DNA of 64,000 bases from Asparagopsis taxiformis (Eukaryota; Rhodophyta; Florideophyceae; Bonnemaisoniales; Bonnemaisoniaceae), in contig JALQPE010000786.1 in the NCBI GenBank assembly GCA_030407315.1, positions 1 to 64,000 of the forward strand. Reading direction: 5' to 3'. Positions 11,599-21,549 of the stretch are shown here, one piece after another. The position numbers and the translations under genes were made by a program. The stretch's first letter is position 1; each line of letters begins with the position of its first letter. The notes under the pieces were generated by a model. The model worked only from the letters and a program-made list of their open reading frames with translations. It had not been told where the DNA came from and searched no databases.

Positions 11599-11807
11599 TG
11601 AGGTGAATGTGTTCGCCGAGCGTGGTCAGCTGGTGCAGAGACTTCGAGCCTTGCTTTTCGACACTCCTGACAAGTTTGGATTGAACTCGTTCATGCGAGC
11701 CAAGTTGAACACGTCTCATGCACTGGATGGTCAGAGGAGGCTGAAGGCTTGGTTATTGCGAACCCGACTCGGGTGCTCTCGGAGAGCAACGAAAGCTTCC
11801 TCTGACC

Positions 11808-13437
11808 ATGGATGAGTTGCACAGTCTTGAGGATACGCCCGAGCCTGGCATCCTTGAAGGTGCACCTGCGCAGATGGAAATATCCGCAGCAGTGCCAAAC
11901 AATGGCAGCGAGGATATAGAAGAGGATAGTCTGGAGCCACAGAGGAAGAAGGCTAGGCTGGAGCGCGGTGGTGGAGAGGACGATAATGCGGCGGTTGCTA
12001 GCGAAACAGCAACAAGAGAAGGTGCGGCCGAGGATGACGCTATGGAGGTTGACACTGTATCGCCTACAGAAGCACCGCTCGTTGACGTCGGAAAGGAAAC
12101 CAAGCCAGAATATGTCACCAAGCTGGAAGCTGTGATGGGGCGTTACATTCACGCTGTGAATTGTGACGCCACTGATGTAGCCAAAGAGGTGGAGGACAAA
12201 ATTAGTTTCCTGGAAGATGGCTTGTTGGAGGACAGTGTTCAGCTTGTGCTCACTGATCCTCCATTCAACACGAGGTGGGAAGGCGACAGAGAAAACTCGG
12301 AGTACGATATTCTGGAGCCGGAAGAGTTGGCGAGTATTGCGTGTGAAATAGTTCGGGTTCTTCGGTCTGGCGGTCATGCTCTGATCTATTCCAGCGTGCG
12401 CCAACTCGTGGCATGGATGGATGCAATCAGAAATGCCGAGCCTGGCAAGATGATTGTGGACAGTGTTCCAGTCGTGCTATCTCGCCGACCACACAGCTTT
12501 ACGTCCAATCCATCGACGAAAACGTGCACACTGCATAATATGTACGATTTCGTCATCCATGCGTATAAGCGGGGAAGGGTATGGCTGCATACGATATGGT
12601 GGATTACAGGTTGCACAATCCGGACATATCGAGGCACCCTGGGTTCACTAACGCGATTGACAACGTTCCGAGGTTGTCGGCTGGTGAAGCTCAATACGAT
12701 GGGCAGAACAACCGACTGCGCCATGAGCAGAAGGCGTTGACCACTCTTCGTGAGCTTCTGGAACGATTTTCGAAGCAGAACGATATCGTGATGGATTTCT
12801 TCTCGGGAACGTACAGCACAGCCATAGCGTGTATGACGTTGAGGGATGGTACGTATCGTCGGTTCATTGGGTGTGAGAAGGAAAAAGGTGCCACGATGCA
12901 TCGCAGGAGTGGATACTGCATGCTTTCGTCAGTGAGGTGAAAGCCGGGCGATATGGGGGGATCTTGCAGCGTGAGGTGGAAAGTATTCTTGGGGACGAGT
13001 CGGTACCGGTCACAGGAAAAGCTCCAAGGCTTCGTCAGAAGCACATCTCAGATGCACCAGAAGGTTTACCTGCTGTGACAGCATTGCCGAACCATCTGCT
13101 CGTGTTCGTTGCGTCAATGAAGAAGGACGGGTCTATGCTTCACAGATTGAGCGGGGTGCCTATGGACCAGTGGCCGGCCGAGGACATGCACTCGTTTTGG
13201 AACATAGACCCGGACGCGATTCTGGCTGCTGATGCCGCATTCTACGGTGTCTATGTTTCGCAATCAGAGGTAAGAGGTGGTGGGTTTGGCGTATTAGCGG
13301 CGAAGAAACTGAAGAAGGGGACGGTCATTGGCTGGTACAACGGGACGATTTTCTATGCGAAGATTCGAGACTCGGAACCGCAGAGATCAGTGATGTACGG
13401 CCCGGAAGGATTTGGGTGCACAGGAGAGAGGTTCTAG
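11808..13437 (+). pseudogene. M1: DNA methyltransferase-SET fusion gene, broken copy
   Basis: The frame from 11808 (MDELHSLEDTPEPG) has an acidic, disordered N-terminus, then LVLTDPPFNTRW, the DPPY/F catalytic motif of N4-cytosine/N6-adenine DNA methyltransferases, and an LRSGGHALIYSS strand. Near 12565 an indel in a G-rich run moves coding to the next frame, which gives DIVMDFFSGTYSTA, the cofactor-binding motif I. Motif IV before motif I is the beta-class order. A second frameshift near 12930 leads to a frame with VRGGGFGVLAAKKLKKGTV and GWYNGTI, the start of a SET (protein lysine methyltransferase) domain, which stops at 13437 before the catalytic half. The intact counterpart is M2 (41284-43656). 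An open frame at 11590-11815 (VFAERGQLVQRLRALLFD) may be an upstream part. Confidence 0.7.
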
Positions 13438-13478
13438 GACTACAACATGGAATTGGAAACCACGTACATACTATGTCG

Positions 13479-13519
13479 CAACAGCAATCCGATCGTTTGC
13501 AACGATCGGATTGCTGTTG
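13479..13519. repeat. 41-bp fold-back palindrome at an inversion junction
   Basis: Arms of 19 bp (starting CAACAGCAATCCGATCG) at 13479-13497 and 13501-13519 are perfect inverted repeats around a 3-base centre. The arm matches the start of the M2 gene (40447 onward). Everything from here to 14052 is the reverse complement of M2's 5' end (39912-40465), so this is the junction of an inverted duplication. Confidence 0.85.
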
Positions 13520-13873
13520 TGCCTGCGCTTATTCGTCATAATGGAATGAGTGGAAAATTCGGTACAGGATGGCGACCGCTCGGCGAGACAGTCAAACTTG
13601 ACGACGTATCTCGTGACGTTTGCACTCTTTCGTGAGGAACACTGCTTGATATCGAATGGAACAGAGTATACGGGTGCACAGCACTGGAAAGGTCTTGAAA
13701 CCCGTAACCGGTGTAGGTAATAAGTTGTGACGGATACGTGGTAGAGAAAAAATTTTAAAAAGATTGTGATTCCCTGTCTTTGAGTGTTGTACTGCACGGC
13801 CGCCAGTCACATAGGTTGTCACAGGTGCATCACGCTTACCAGGTGAGCGACATCTGGACGTCCACTGGACGTG
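13520..13873 (-). other. Inverted copy of the M-cassette 5' region
   Basis: Reverse complement of 40093-40430 upstream of the M2 gene, with about 95% identity by eye (same CACCTGTGACAACCTATGTGAC and CGTATCCGTCACAACTTATT words). It would be the leader of a minus-oriented M gene of which only the first codons remain. Confidence 0.75.
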
Positions 13874-14052
13874 GGGATGTCCAGCTCAGATGCATTGCTG
13901 GTCAGCCGAGAAATTGTAATATTTCGGGCAGAAAAAATTACAAAAAACATCGATTTCGGCGGTCGATTGTGCCGTACGGCACACCCCCATCTCAAAAACA
14001 TGTTCACATGTGCATGTTTTTGAGAATAGCCCAAATTTTAACTCAAATCAGG
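13874..14052 (+). repeat. Palindromic spacer repeat TR, copy 1 (forward)
   Basis: Order in forward orientation: GGATGTCCAGCTC, TGCATTGCTGG, an A/T palindrome around GAAATT, the 14-bp palindrome GTGCCGTACGGCAC, a 36-bp hairpin with arms TCTCAAAAACATG, then CCCAAATTTTAA and CAAATCAGG. Here it lies between an inverted M 5' end on its left and the P1 gene on its right. Confidence 0.85.
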
Positions 14053-14400
14053 GTGTCCCCCGGATAAAGGGGTGCTCGCAGCCGCCCCAAAAGCCGTCTA
14101 GCTTGACAGCTGTAATTTTAACACATTACACATCAAGGACACTGCCTGCTTCACGCCACCTCGTCAGGTTTCGAGAGCCCGACTCGGGCCCGTTCCGAAC
14201 GGACACTCACATCTCGATTGCCTCTCTTGCATTCCAGCGGTCACGATAGGTCTGTACCTAACAAAATTTCGGTTGTATTGTGTTATTATTTCCAGCGATT
14301 GGCGTTCACGACCATTCTTCAACGCAACGTGAAACCTACCATCCACATCACTCCAATACGTCAACGTCAACCATCTCTTTTCCTTTCCAACTCAACAACC
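14053..14400 (+). promoter_or_regulatory. 5' region of the P1 gene
   Basis: About 350 bases between TR copy 1 and the P1 ATG. They are almost identical to 25781-26128 in P2, so they belong to the P cassette. The first ~65 bases (GGGGTGCTCGC ... GACAGCTGTAATT) are also shared with the leader of the accessory gene at 44083-44135, which makes a common promoter or regulatory block plausible. No TATA box is obvious. Confidence 0.5.
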
Positions 14401-15654
14401 ATGGCGGATACGCATTTCAGCAGTTTGTTTTCAACGGTTTGCGGCGATCAAGTGAGCGCGTCAGCGAAGTCGCGCGGACTAAAGCGCGGCGTCGATGTCA
14501 ATTTGTTTGCGGACGTGGACGGTGCGGCTGTGCATATTGGGACGGCTTCGGTGAGCACTGCTGGTGGCGATGTTGGCCTTCCGCGCACGCTGCACAACCA
14601 CAAGCTGCCGGAAGCCGACGAGGCGGACTATATCGTCGTGCGCAACATTGCGACTAAGGGCAAGTTCAAGGACCTCCTGTTCCCGTACATGTTTGATGGC
14701 GCCGAGGGACCACTGGACACGATGGGAGGAGCATATGCTGCGGCGTTTTACCCTTGGGATACTCGGATGATGCGCCCCGCTGCGGAGGATGGCCCTAGCG
14801 ACATTCGTACCCCTGCGGCTGCGTCAAACTTCAACGCAGCGACGAACCAGGCCAACTCGGGACGGATGCCCAGTACCGGTCCAGCAGGCGAAATCACTGG
14901 TTCGGGGGGTACGAAGCATCCAGCACGCTCCATCGCCGGTTCGGGAGGTACGAAGCATCCAGCACGCTCCATACCCGTTTCGGGAGCCACGAAGCGCCCT
15001 GCTCGCTCCAACATCACCGAAGCTACTACGCAGGACGTAACCGAGCTGGACGACGAACCGGAGGTGGCGGAAAGCATTCGTGAGCAGCAGGGGACGCAAA
15101 TTACGGTGCCCAAGTTTGTGACGTCGGATTACGTCGGACAAGGAGCGACTGTGTTGGTGAGGCAGCTAGTGGAACCGGCCGTGACCCTTCGGGATGTGAA
15201 AGAAGACCACGTGGAGGACCTGCGCAACAATATGTTGGCTGTGGGGTATGTGAGCTCTTCGCGTATCACTGTGACGGTGCTGAGGTCGCAGAACACGCAT
15301 CTGTCCGCCGCCACGCGTCTGTTCCAGAATGGCAACTTCCATGCCAATGCGAACGTGACCGTGATCGAAGGACTGCATCGTCTCAATGCTATGCATAGCA
15401 TTGCGGATGACTTCACGCGCCTCACCCGTATGCACACAACCAAGCTGCCACAGGAGGCAAACCGCTTGCGCTGGGTTACTCAGCCTCTGGATGTGTACTA
15501 CCTTCGCCGCAAGGACGACAGTGATCTTCAGCCTCATGAGATCATCCACAAGAGTGCAGAGTCGAACCATACGACTGGGACGCAACTGACGGAGCGTTCC
15601 CTGTTTCGAAGTGACAATTACACTCTCTGTTCCGGAAGGAGTCGAAGTCGATGA
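14401..15654 (+). CDS. P1: ParB-like domain protein, N-terminal part
   Basis: The start ATG at 14401 has a good context (CAACAACCATGGCG) and is shared with P2. The chain begins MADTHFSSLFSTVCG, has a conserved region (YIVVRNIATKGKFKDLLFPYM), three 13-residue Gly/Thr/Lys repeats (GSGGTKHPARSI, from 14899), then a ParB/sulfiredoxin-like domain: LVEPAVTLRDVKEDHVEDLRN, followed by VTVIEGLHRLNAM, which resembles the G-x-H-R box of that fold. In ParB proteins this fold binds or cleaves nucleotides and DNA. Compared with P2 the two diverge after TERSL (about 15603), and P1 runs out after about 16 more residues at 15654. The downstream dioxygenase frame overlaps it by 44 bases, so a deletion in P1 probably fused two parts of one gene out of frame. 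The ParB assignment is moderate. Confidence 0.6.
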   Translation: MADTHFSSLFSTVCGDQVSASAKSRGLKRGVDVNLFADVDGAAVHIGTASVSTAGGDVGLPRTLHNHKLPEADEADYIVVRNIATKGKFKDLLFPYMFDGAEGPLDTMGGAYAAAFYPWDTRMMRPAAEDGPSDIRTPAAASNFNAATNQANSGRMPSTGPAGEITGSGGTKHPARSIAGSGGTKHPARSIPVSGATKRPARSNITEATTQDVTELDDEPEVAESIREQQGTQITVPKFVTSDYVGQGATVLVRQLVEPAVTLRDVKEDHVEDLRNNMLAVGYVSSSRITVTVLRSQNTHLSAATRLFQNGNFHANANVTVIEGLHRLNAMHSIADDFTRLTRMHTTKLPQEANRLRWVTQPLDVYYLRRKDDSDLQPHEIIHKSAESNHTTGTQLTERSLFRSDNYTLCSGRSRSR

Positions 15655-17266
15655 AGACGGTTACATCGTTTGTGACTCTCCTTCTGAAGACGACCTCCTG
15701 TTCGACGACCGTATGCCATCTCTTCCTGAAGATTTCCAAGCCAAAGACCGAGCCGAAGGGCATCATCTGGTGCAGCGTCCCGCGGACGTCATCGCATCGG
15801 TGAGGGTTGGCTGTCTGCCTCCGATTGAGCTCAGGTTGTTATTGGAGACTGTGGAAATCGATGAGGAGGGCAGAGAGGTGAGGTATTTGAAGCAAGTGGC
15901 GATGGACCCTGTGTTTGAGGGGCTGCATATTCCGGAACAACATCGGGCTCGTCATCTTGTTTTCGAGATCGACACCATCTATCCGATGTTTTTCGCAGCG
16001 TGGAAGATGGCTGCCAAGGCGATGTGTGAGCCTACATCGACGTTTCTACCCTCGAGGCTGGACTTCGCCCAGGTTGCGCGAATGTCTGCAAGCTGGAAGG
16101 ATTCGTATGAGGCCGGCACTGGTATGGCGTACTTCCACAATTGCCGAACGGAAATCAACGAGCGAGGGTATACGGTGATGGAAAATTTCGCGAATGCAAC
16201 CTATCTCGATACGTCGGACAAGTTCCCATTCGACTTGGGTCCCATGGAAGAAATTCCTAAACAGGAATTGTTTCGGTACTTCTTGGGAACATGGGAGGGG
16301 GAGGAGGTGCACAAGGACCCTGGGAACCGGCAGCTGTGGAGTCCCATTGTCAATACAGGGGACGATGAAACAGATGAGAAGAACCGGAATGAGGGGAGGG
16401 CTCGCTTCACGTCTACGCGCCACTGCCTGGTTGACTATGCCGAGAACGACGAGTCGCGTACCGACCGGTTCAAGTTTGTGACGCGACGAGCCCTGCTGGA
16501 TGTGTGGTTGGGAATCCCTGTCCGGCTGATAGGGCTGGAGGAGTGCGGTTTACCGGGAGAAAAACTTGTCATGCCAGCATCTGGGGGACGGTTTTTGATA
16601 ACGGGAAAGGGGTGTCCTCGGCAGGTCCCACACAATGATTTCCCTGTTCCTCCTCGCGACCGCAAAGATCAACTTCCGGGTTACTTTGTTATTGCCAACG
16701 GAGATGACCCATTCCCTATCTGGGTGTGTCCAGGGTCCCACAAGTACGTCTTTTCCAAAGCGCTGGAATTAGATATGTACGCCAAGACGATGAAGCTGAA
16801 GAAGGTAATCGTTCCGCCACGTTCAGTCTTCATCGGTCACGGCCATGTACAACATGCCGGGGCAGGGCATGTCGACAGAGTTGTGTCACACACGACAACG
16901 AGGTATCACACGTATTTCAGGAATGCGTCGTATCCGATTCCCGACAATGTCTCGTTTGGTTTCATCAGGCGGTTGGGATTCGAAGAAGAAGTAATCCCCA
17001 ATGCTCCGCGCCGGTCTACCAGGCAAAGTCAACCGGCACCTGTCAATGTTCGCCACAAGACAGTTGTTCCCATCCCGGTCAAGAAAGATCGTAGGCCGAA
17101 GACAGGGCAGCTCGGAATGATGCGGATGAAGACGACAGAACCTCGCAAGCCTATAGCCCACACAATTAGTGGGGTCCCGTTGATGCCTATTCTGCCGGGA
17201 GATCCTGAATATCAAATTCAGTATTATAGTGAGGACGAAGAGGAAGAACAATTTTCCGACGGCTAG
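15611..17266 (+). CDS. P1: putative 2OG-Fe(II) dioxygenase (PhyH-like), C-terminal part
   Basis: A 551-residue open frame. The C-terminal half has the layout of a 2-oxoglutarate/Fe(II) oxygenase: HND (H341, D343 in QVPHNDF) as the H-x-D iron ligands, the phytanoyl-dioxygenase-like WVCPGSHKYV, then VPPRSVFIGHGHVQHAGAGH with H415 as the likely distal ligand, and R431 (TTRYHTYF) as the likely 2OG-binding arginine. Such enzymes hydroxylate small molecules, proteins or modified DNA bases; substrate unknown. The first ~300 residues (ETVEIDEEGREVRYL, GMAYFHNCRTEINERGY) are unassigned; the C-terminus is basic, then ends in an acidic tail (EDEEEEQFSDG). It lies in another frame directly after the ParB-like part, so the two may have been one protein. 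Fold assignment rests on these motifs alone. Confidence 0.5.
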   Translation: MTITLSVPEGVEVDEDGYIVCDSPSEDDLLFDDRMPSLPEDFQAKDRAEGHHLVQRPADVIASVRVGCLPPIELRLLLETVEIDEEGREVRYLKQVAMDPVFEGLHIPEQHRARHLVFEIDTIYPMFFAAWKMAAKAMCEPTSTFLPSRLDFAQVARMSASWKDSYEAGTGMAYFHNCRTEINERGYTVMENFANATYLDTSDKFPFDLGPMEEIPKQELFRYFLGTWEGEEVHKDPGNRQLWSPIVNTGDDETDEKNRNEGRARFTSTRHCLVDYAENDESRTDRFKFVTRRALLDVWLGIPVRLIGLEECGLPGEKLVMPASGGRFLITGKGCPRQVPHNDFPVPPRDRKDQLPGYFVIANGDDPFPIWVCPGSHKYVFSKALELDMYAKTMKLKKVIVPPRSVFIGHGHVQHAGAGHVDRVVSHTTTRYHTYFRNASYPIPDNVSFGFIRRLGFEEEVIPNAPRRSTRQSQPAPVNVRHKTVVPIPVKKDRRPKTGQLGMMRMKTTEPRKPIAHTISGVPLMPILPGDPEYQIQYYSEDEEEEQFSDG

Positions 17267-17530
17267 ATAGCTTAACAACTACTACTTTGGTAAACAATTA
17301 TCGAGAATATAATCATCTCCTTTATCAATTTCAATCTATGAACCTGCTATAATGTACTTCTGTTCCATGCTTCCAAACTAGATTGTCCATTCCCTCGTGG
17401 GTTGGAGCATGATTTCCAGGACGATTCCCTCACGTCTAGACTCGATGGTCTATGCTAGAAATAGCAGAACAATTGGGTTTGTACGTGCTTCATCGCCTAA
17501 TTGCTTCCGGTAATGGGTGGACGTGCACGA

Positions 17531-17787
17531 TACACGACCAACCTGAAATGGACGTCTGGTGGATGTCCAGCTCGATTGCATTGCTGTCCAGCCCAGAAAT
17601 TCTAAAATTTCCGAAAAATCAATTTGGTGGCCCGGCATCTCCTGTGCCGAAAATTCCCGCACTCACTTCTGATATACGTCTAGACGTGTTTCGCACTTGT
17701 ACGAATCAGGGAAGGCGTCACGGAAGGTTGAGACTACGCTACTTGTATACCGCGTCATCTGAAATAGCTAGTAGTGTTTGTTGTATA
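17531..17787 (+). repeat. Spacer repeat TR, copy 2 (variant, forward), interrupted by A2
   Basis: It shares the left half of TR (CTGAAATGGACGTC, GGATGTCCAGCTC, TTGCATTGCTG, CAGCCCAGAAATTCTAAAATTTC), then changes to a different right half ending CGTCATCTGAAATAGC and TTTGTTGTATA. Copy 3 (23754-24026) is its inverted counterpart and continues past TTGTATA, so A2 inserted at 17788. Confidence 0.75.
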
Positions 17788-18579
17788 TGTAGGACCAGCC
17801 GGGGTGGCGATCGCTAAGGGAGTTCTAGAATTGCAGCCGTGTCAGGGCGAGGTGAACCGTAACGCGCTGGTTGAACTTGCGTTTCGCGCGTCGCTCGGTC
17901 GCGCTGGCGAACGGGTGGTACAACGGCGGAACGCGTAGGGAACGATCGCAACACGGGATTCGCGGGCCGGCGCAAGCCGTGATCTCAGGGGGAGATCACC
18001 GAGTAAACTCGAGCACAACGCGATCCACACAGGGGTCGTAAATCCCTGGCCTAGTGGCGTGCGACGCAACGCGCGCTATCGCGGTGCGACGCGGTTCGAC
18101 GATCGGTTTATGCGCAGCGCGCACGCGAACGTCGGCGATCGTGAGCAACCCGCACGCAACGTTTCAACGCAATCGGTCCTCACGATTCGCTAAACACTTA
18201 ACTCGTAGCTGCGAAGATGCTGGCTGTTTATTGGTAGGGTGCGAAGCAGAACGGCCATTAATAGCTAACTACCTAGGACAGGTTGTCCTTACGCGGCCGG
18301 CCGGCGGCCGCTCGCTCGCACGCAAAAAGGGAAATATTTGGGAAAAAGACTTTCGTAATAAAAAAACCCAAAAAGAGGAAAATAAGGGAAATTCGTAGAA
18401 TTCGCTACACGTGGCGCCGGGCTCGCAATCCCACGCGTTCGTGCAGGTGCACCGTGACACGTAATCGGCTCGCCACGCGTACGCTCGCTTACTAACTAAC
18501 TCAGCGCGGATGCCCGCGGACTCAACTCGTCGATATCGCTTCAACCCGCGTTCGCGTTAGCGGCATAAATTGCATCACA
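17788..18579 (-). repeat. LTR of chromovirus A2 (792 bp)
   Basis: Starts TGTAGGACCAGCC and ends TTGCATCACA on the + strand; reverse complement of the A1 LTR with scattered differences. The next bases, CTCCCCCCGAC, are the complement of the polypurine tract. AATAAA in the pol sense is kept. Confidence 0.8.
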
Positions 18580-18624
18580 CTCCCCCCGACTAACATCACA
18601 GCGCGTCCCCGCGCGTCATCTCTT

Positions 18625-18718
18625 CCTGCATATCCTTTACCTTTTTCTTTTTCTCTGTCCATTCTTCTCCTTTCGATCCTCTCTCTCTCCTTTTATCCTT
18701 CTTCTCTCTTCGGTCACT
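18625..18718 (+). promoter_or_regulatory. CT-rich leader of the A2 antisense gene
   Basis: About 90 bases of nearly pure pyrimidine (TTTCTTTTTCTCTGTCC, CCTCTCTCTCTCC) ending about 45 bases before the ATG at 18763, in the same position as the tract in A1. Confidence 0.4.
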
Positions 18719-18762
18719 CGCGTTCGCTGTTTCGCTCGTTGGCGCACGCGCTCGCTTCCGTT

Positions 18763-21549
18763 ATGGCGAACGACGGTGATACCCTTCCTAGCTGGCTGCG
18801 CGCCAGTGTCCCTTCAGGCGAAGAAGCTGCGACGCCGATACGTACGCCGTTGGCGACTCCACGTCCCGCTTCTCCATCTGCAATGAGCCCCGAGAAATCG
18901 TTTTATCTGTCCATGGCTCAAGCTTCGTCCACCAGCGCGCTGGTCGCCGCGACGGCGAGTGCGCACAACGCGGATAATGTCGGTGCGTCGTCGGGCGTTG
19001 TCGCGACAGTGGACGCAACCACTACGCCCACGGCTGGGAGTCGCGCCAATGTTGGCGTACCTCTTCGTTCTGTACCTGCTCCTTCTTCTGTATCGCTCCC
19101 TTCGGCCGCGCAGCACGTACCCGTCGTCGCTCCGCGTGCGCGTTACGAAGACCCTTCTGCGTTCCGTTTCCTGCCGCGCGCGATGCCAACCTGGTCTGAA
19201 TTGAGCCGTGTCCAGTACTTTCCGCGGCGTTTCCAATGGACGCGTATCGCTGACGTCAACCGCTACGCGGTGTTGCCTGGCCACAAGAATGCGCAAGCCG
19301 TATGGGATGCGCGGCGCGAGACGGCGTGGTGCGACTTGGCCGTGCCTTCGAATCTCCCTTGTGATGCTTACTTCTTGGAGGACGCGGCGGACGAGCGGTT
19401 GGTGCGTCATTTGGCGCGTCTTCGCACAATGCGTCGCGACGAATTCGCGCATCTTGATCCCTGGGCGGCGGCGCCTAGCGCCGGTTTCTTGTTGGACGGC
19501 GGTGTCCCCTGGAAGGACGTTGAACGGGAGGAAGAAGTTAGTGAGCCTTGGTTTTTCGACGCGGGGATGCGCTCCGAGGCGCGGCGTGAACTGAGCTTGC
19601 GTCGCACGACCGGCTACTTCATTACGCATTGCGACGTTGAATTTCGCGAGTTCTCGGAATATCGCGTGAGCGCTTTCTTCCCGCGTTACAACCCGCGCGA
19701 CTTGCCCGACGCCCCCGAGTCACTGTCCGTCCCACTGCCGTGCGTCTTCCATTATGCACCATCTGTCCTTCTGGGTCTTGATGTTCCTGTCGAGACGCGT
19801 TCTTACTTCTGGGCCGTGGCGCTTAGCGAATGGGTCGTGATGGTGGCCTGCGCCTGGCTTCATGTCGCGTTCGTCGAGCGTCGTTTCGTTCGCTTGAGCG
19901 ACGGCTCATCGCCGGTATCGAGAGCGTCGGCGCTGCGGCGGTCGTTCGTGGCGGCACCTATTCAGTCGCGCACTTAGAAAGTCTCTTGTCGGAGCATCGT
20001 GCGTGTCCATGGGACGAGACGCCTGTCTTCGACGTAGCTCCCGGCGCGGACTTCAACGAGGGTGGCCAGTGGCTGCCGTGGAGCGCGGAACGCGGCGTCG
20101 TAGATTGGGCGCATGGCGCGCTCGGAGTTCACCGACACACGGAGATCCCACACCTGCTACTGAAGTCGCCGCGCAACCCTTCGTGTAGCGCGTTCGCGCA
20201 TTTAGAAGCGGCTGACGTCGTCACCGTAGATGCCGTCTTGTCTGCGTTGTCTTCTAACGAGTTGCATGTGATGCGCGCAACGAATTCGCGGGAATATACG
20301 CAGTACCTTGGGATGGCCGCGTTGTTGGCCGTTGAGCGCCGGCGATTCCGTGATGGGCGCTACTCGTTGTTCTCCGAGGCACCACGGGCTCCTATCGACG
20401 TTACGCAGTTAGATGCGGCGCTGCGGGCGGAGTACGTGAAGGTACAACGAATTATAAGAATTGAAGAAAGCCACTCAAAGTCAAGGCGCCATCAACATGC
20501 CTGGCGAAGCGAGTGCGAGTGCAGCGGCGGTTAGCGGCGCGGCATCGGGTTCGGCGGTTGTCGGCGAGCGTGCAGAGGCGCCTACAGCAGTGGCTGGTGA
20601 CGACACCGGTGTGGTCGCGGGTTCGCCGGCGGTAGACAAGCTGCAAACTCAACTTTCTTCGGCCGAACAGGGTCGTGATGAAGCGTTGTCACGCGTGACG
20701 TCGGTCGCGCAAGCTCGCGACGAAGCTTTGGGGCGTCTTATTGAGGCCACCAGAGCGCGCGACGAGGCCGTGTCGGCCCTGTATGAGACTCGGAAGACGT
20801 TGACGGAATCGGAGGGTCGCGAAGCCGCGTTGAAACGCAAGGTCGACGACGACGCTGCGCGTATTGAGCGTATACACGAAGATATCGGGAAGTTGCAGGG
20901 TCGTGCAGCGGCGTACAGGAAGGAGGCTGAGGGTGATCGGGCGGCGCTAGCGAATCTTCTATCTCGTTGTGACGCTGCGATGACGGCTCAGCAGACGGCG
21001 CAGCGCGCGCTCGTCGAAGTCGAAGCCAACTTGGAAGCGGAAAGGGGGCGGTCGTCAGCTCGTATCGCCGCGGTGCGCGACGAATATCGCGCGCGAGAAA
21101 GGGAGACCGTGCGCAAGGTTCAAGATACTATCGAACGCGCGAACCGGTTGGTTTCGGCGTTGAACAATGTCGTTGGCTTCATGCAGCGGTCCCCGACTGG
21201 GTCCGTTGGCGAGAAAGAGTCGACCGGCGAAACGCAGTCCGTGAGCGAGTTGCGCGCAGAAGCGGTACGAGGTGGTGCGGGGAGCGTTGGCTCGGGACGC
21301 GGCGGCGCGCGGCCCATGACGCGTTCGCGCGCGGCTGCGGCTTCGACGGGTCGCACAGGTATCCCTCCACTTCGGATTGGCGTACATGATGGGCGCGTCG
21401 TTCGGGTGTTGAATCCCGAACAGCGACGCGGTCACCAGGCAGATACGGCTTCGAGCCGCGCTCCAACGCGCAATACGACGGGTAGTTTGTCAAGCCGTCA
21501 CACGCGTCAAGCGCGTCAAGACGATGACACGCGCGCACCTCCGTCCTGA
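18763..21549 (+). pseudogene. Antisense gene of chromovirus A2 (disordered, globular and coiled-coil regions)
   Basis: Homologous over its whole length to the minus-strand gene of A1; family not recognised. It starts at ATG 18763 (MANDGDTLPSWLR). The first frame carries the Ser/Thr/Ala-rich region and the globular part (MPTWSELSRVQYFP, WTRIADVNRYAVLPGHKNA, FHYAPSVLLGLDVP, WVVMVACAWLHVAFVERRF) and ends at 19977. The next frame continues with RLIAGIESVGAAAVV and ETPVFDVAPG to about 20450. The third frame (ATG 20497 to 21549) is the coiled coil (RDEALSRV, RDEALGRL, VRKVQDTIERAN) and the conserved end GIPPLRIGVHDGRVVRVLN. The breaks near 19890 and 20450 are not the same as in A1, so they are independent lesions. 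An AATAAA lies about 45 bases after the stop. Confidence 0.65.

Larger units (their letters stand above)
17788..21549 (-). mobile_element. Chromovirus A2, truncated (LTR plus antisense gene)
   Basis: A second A-family copy, inverted relative to A1. It comprises an LTR (17788-18579), a polypurine tract on the minus strand beside it, the CT-rich leader and the antisense gene on +. Its pol would lie to the right on the minus strand, but no RT, integrase or chromodomain similarity is present after 21549, so the element is truncated somewhere between about 21600 and 22300. Confidence 0.7.

Noticed and set aside
15611..17266. TET/JBP identity for the dioxygenase
   Set aside because: The GSHK box and ligand spacing look more like PhyH-type enzymes, and I see no TET/JBP-specific signature. 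Left as a generic 2OG oxygenase.
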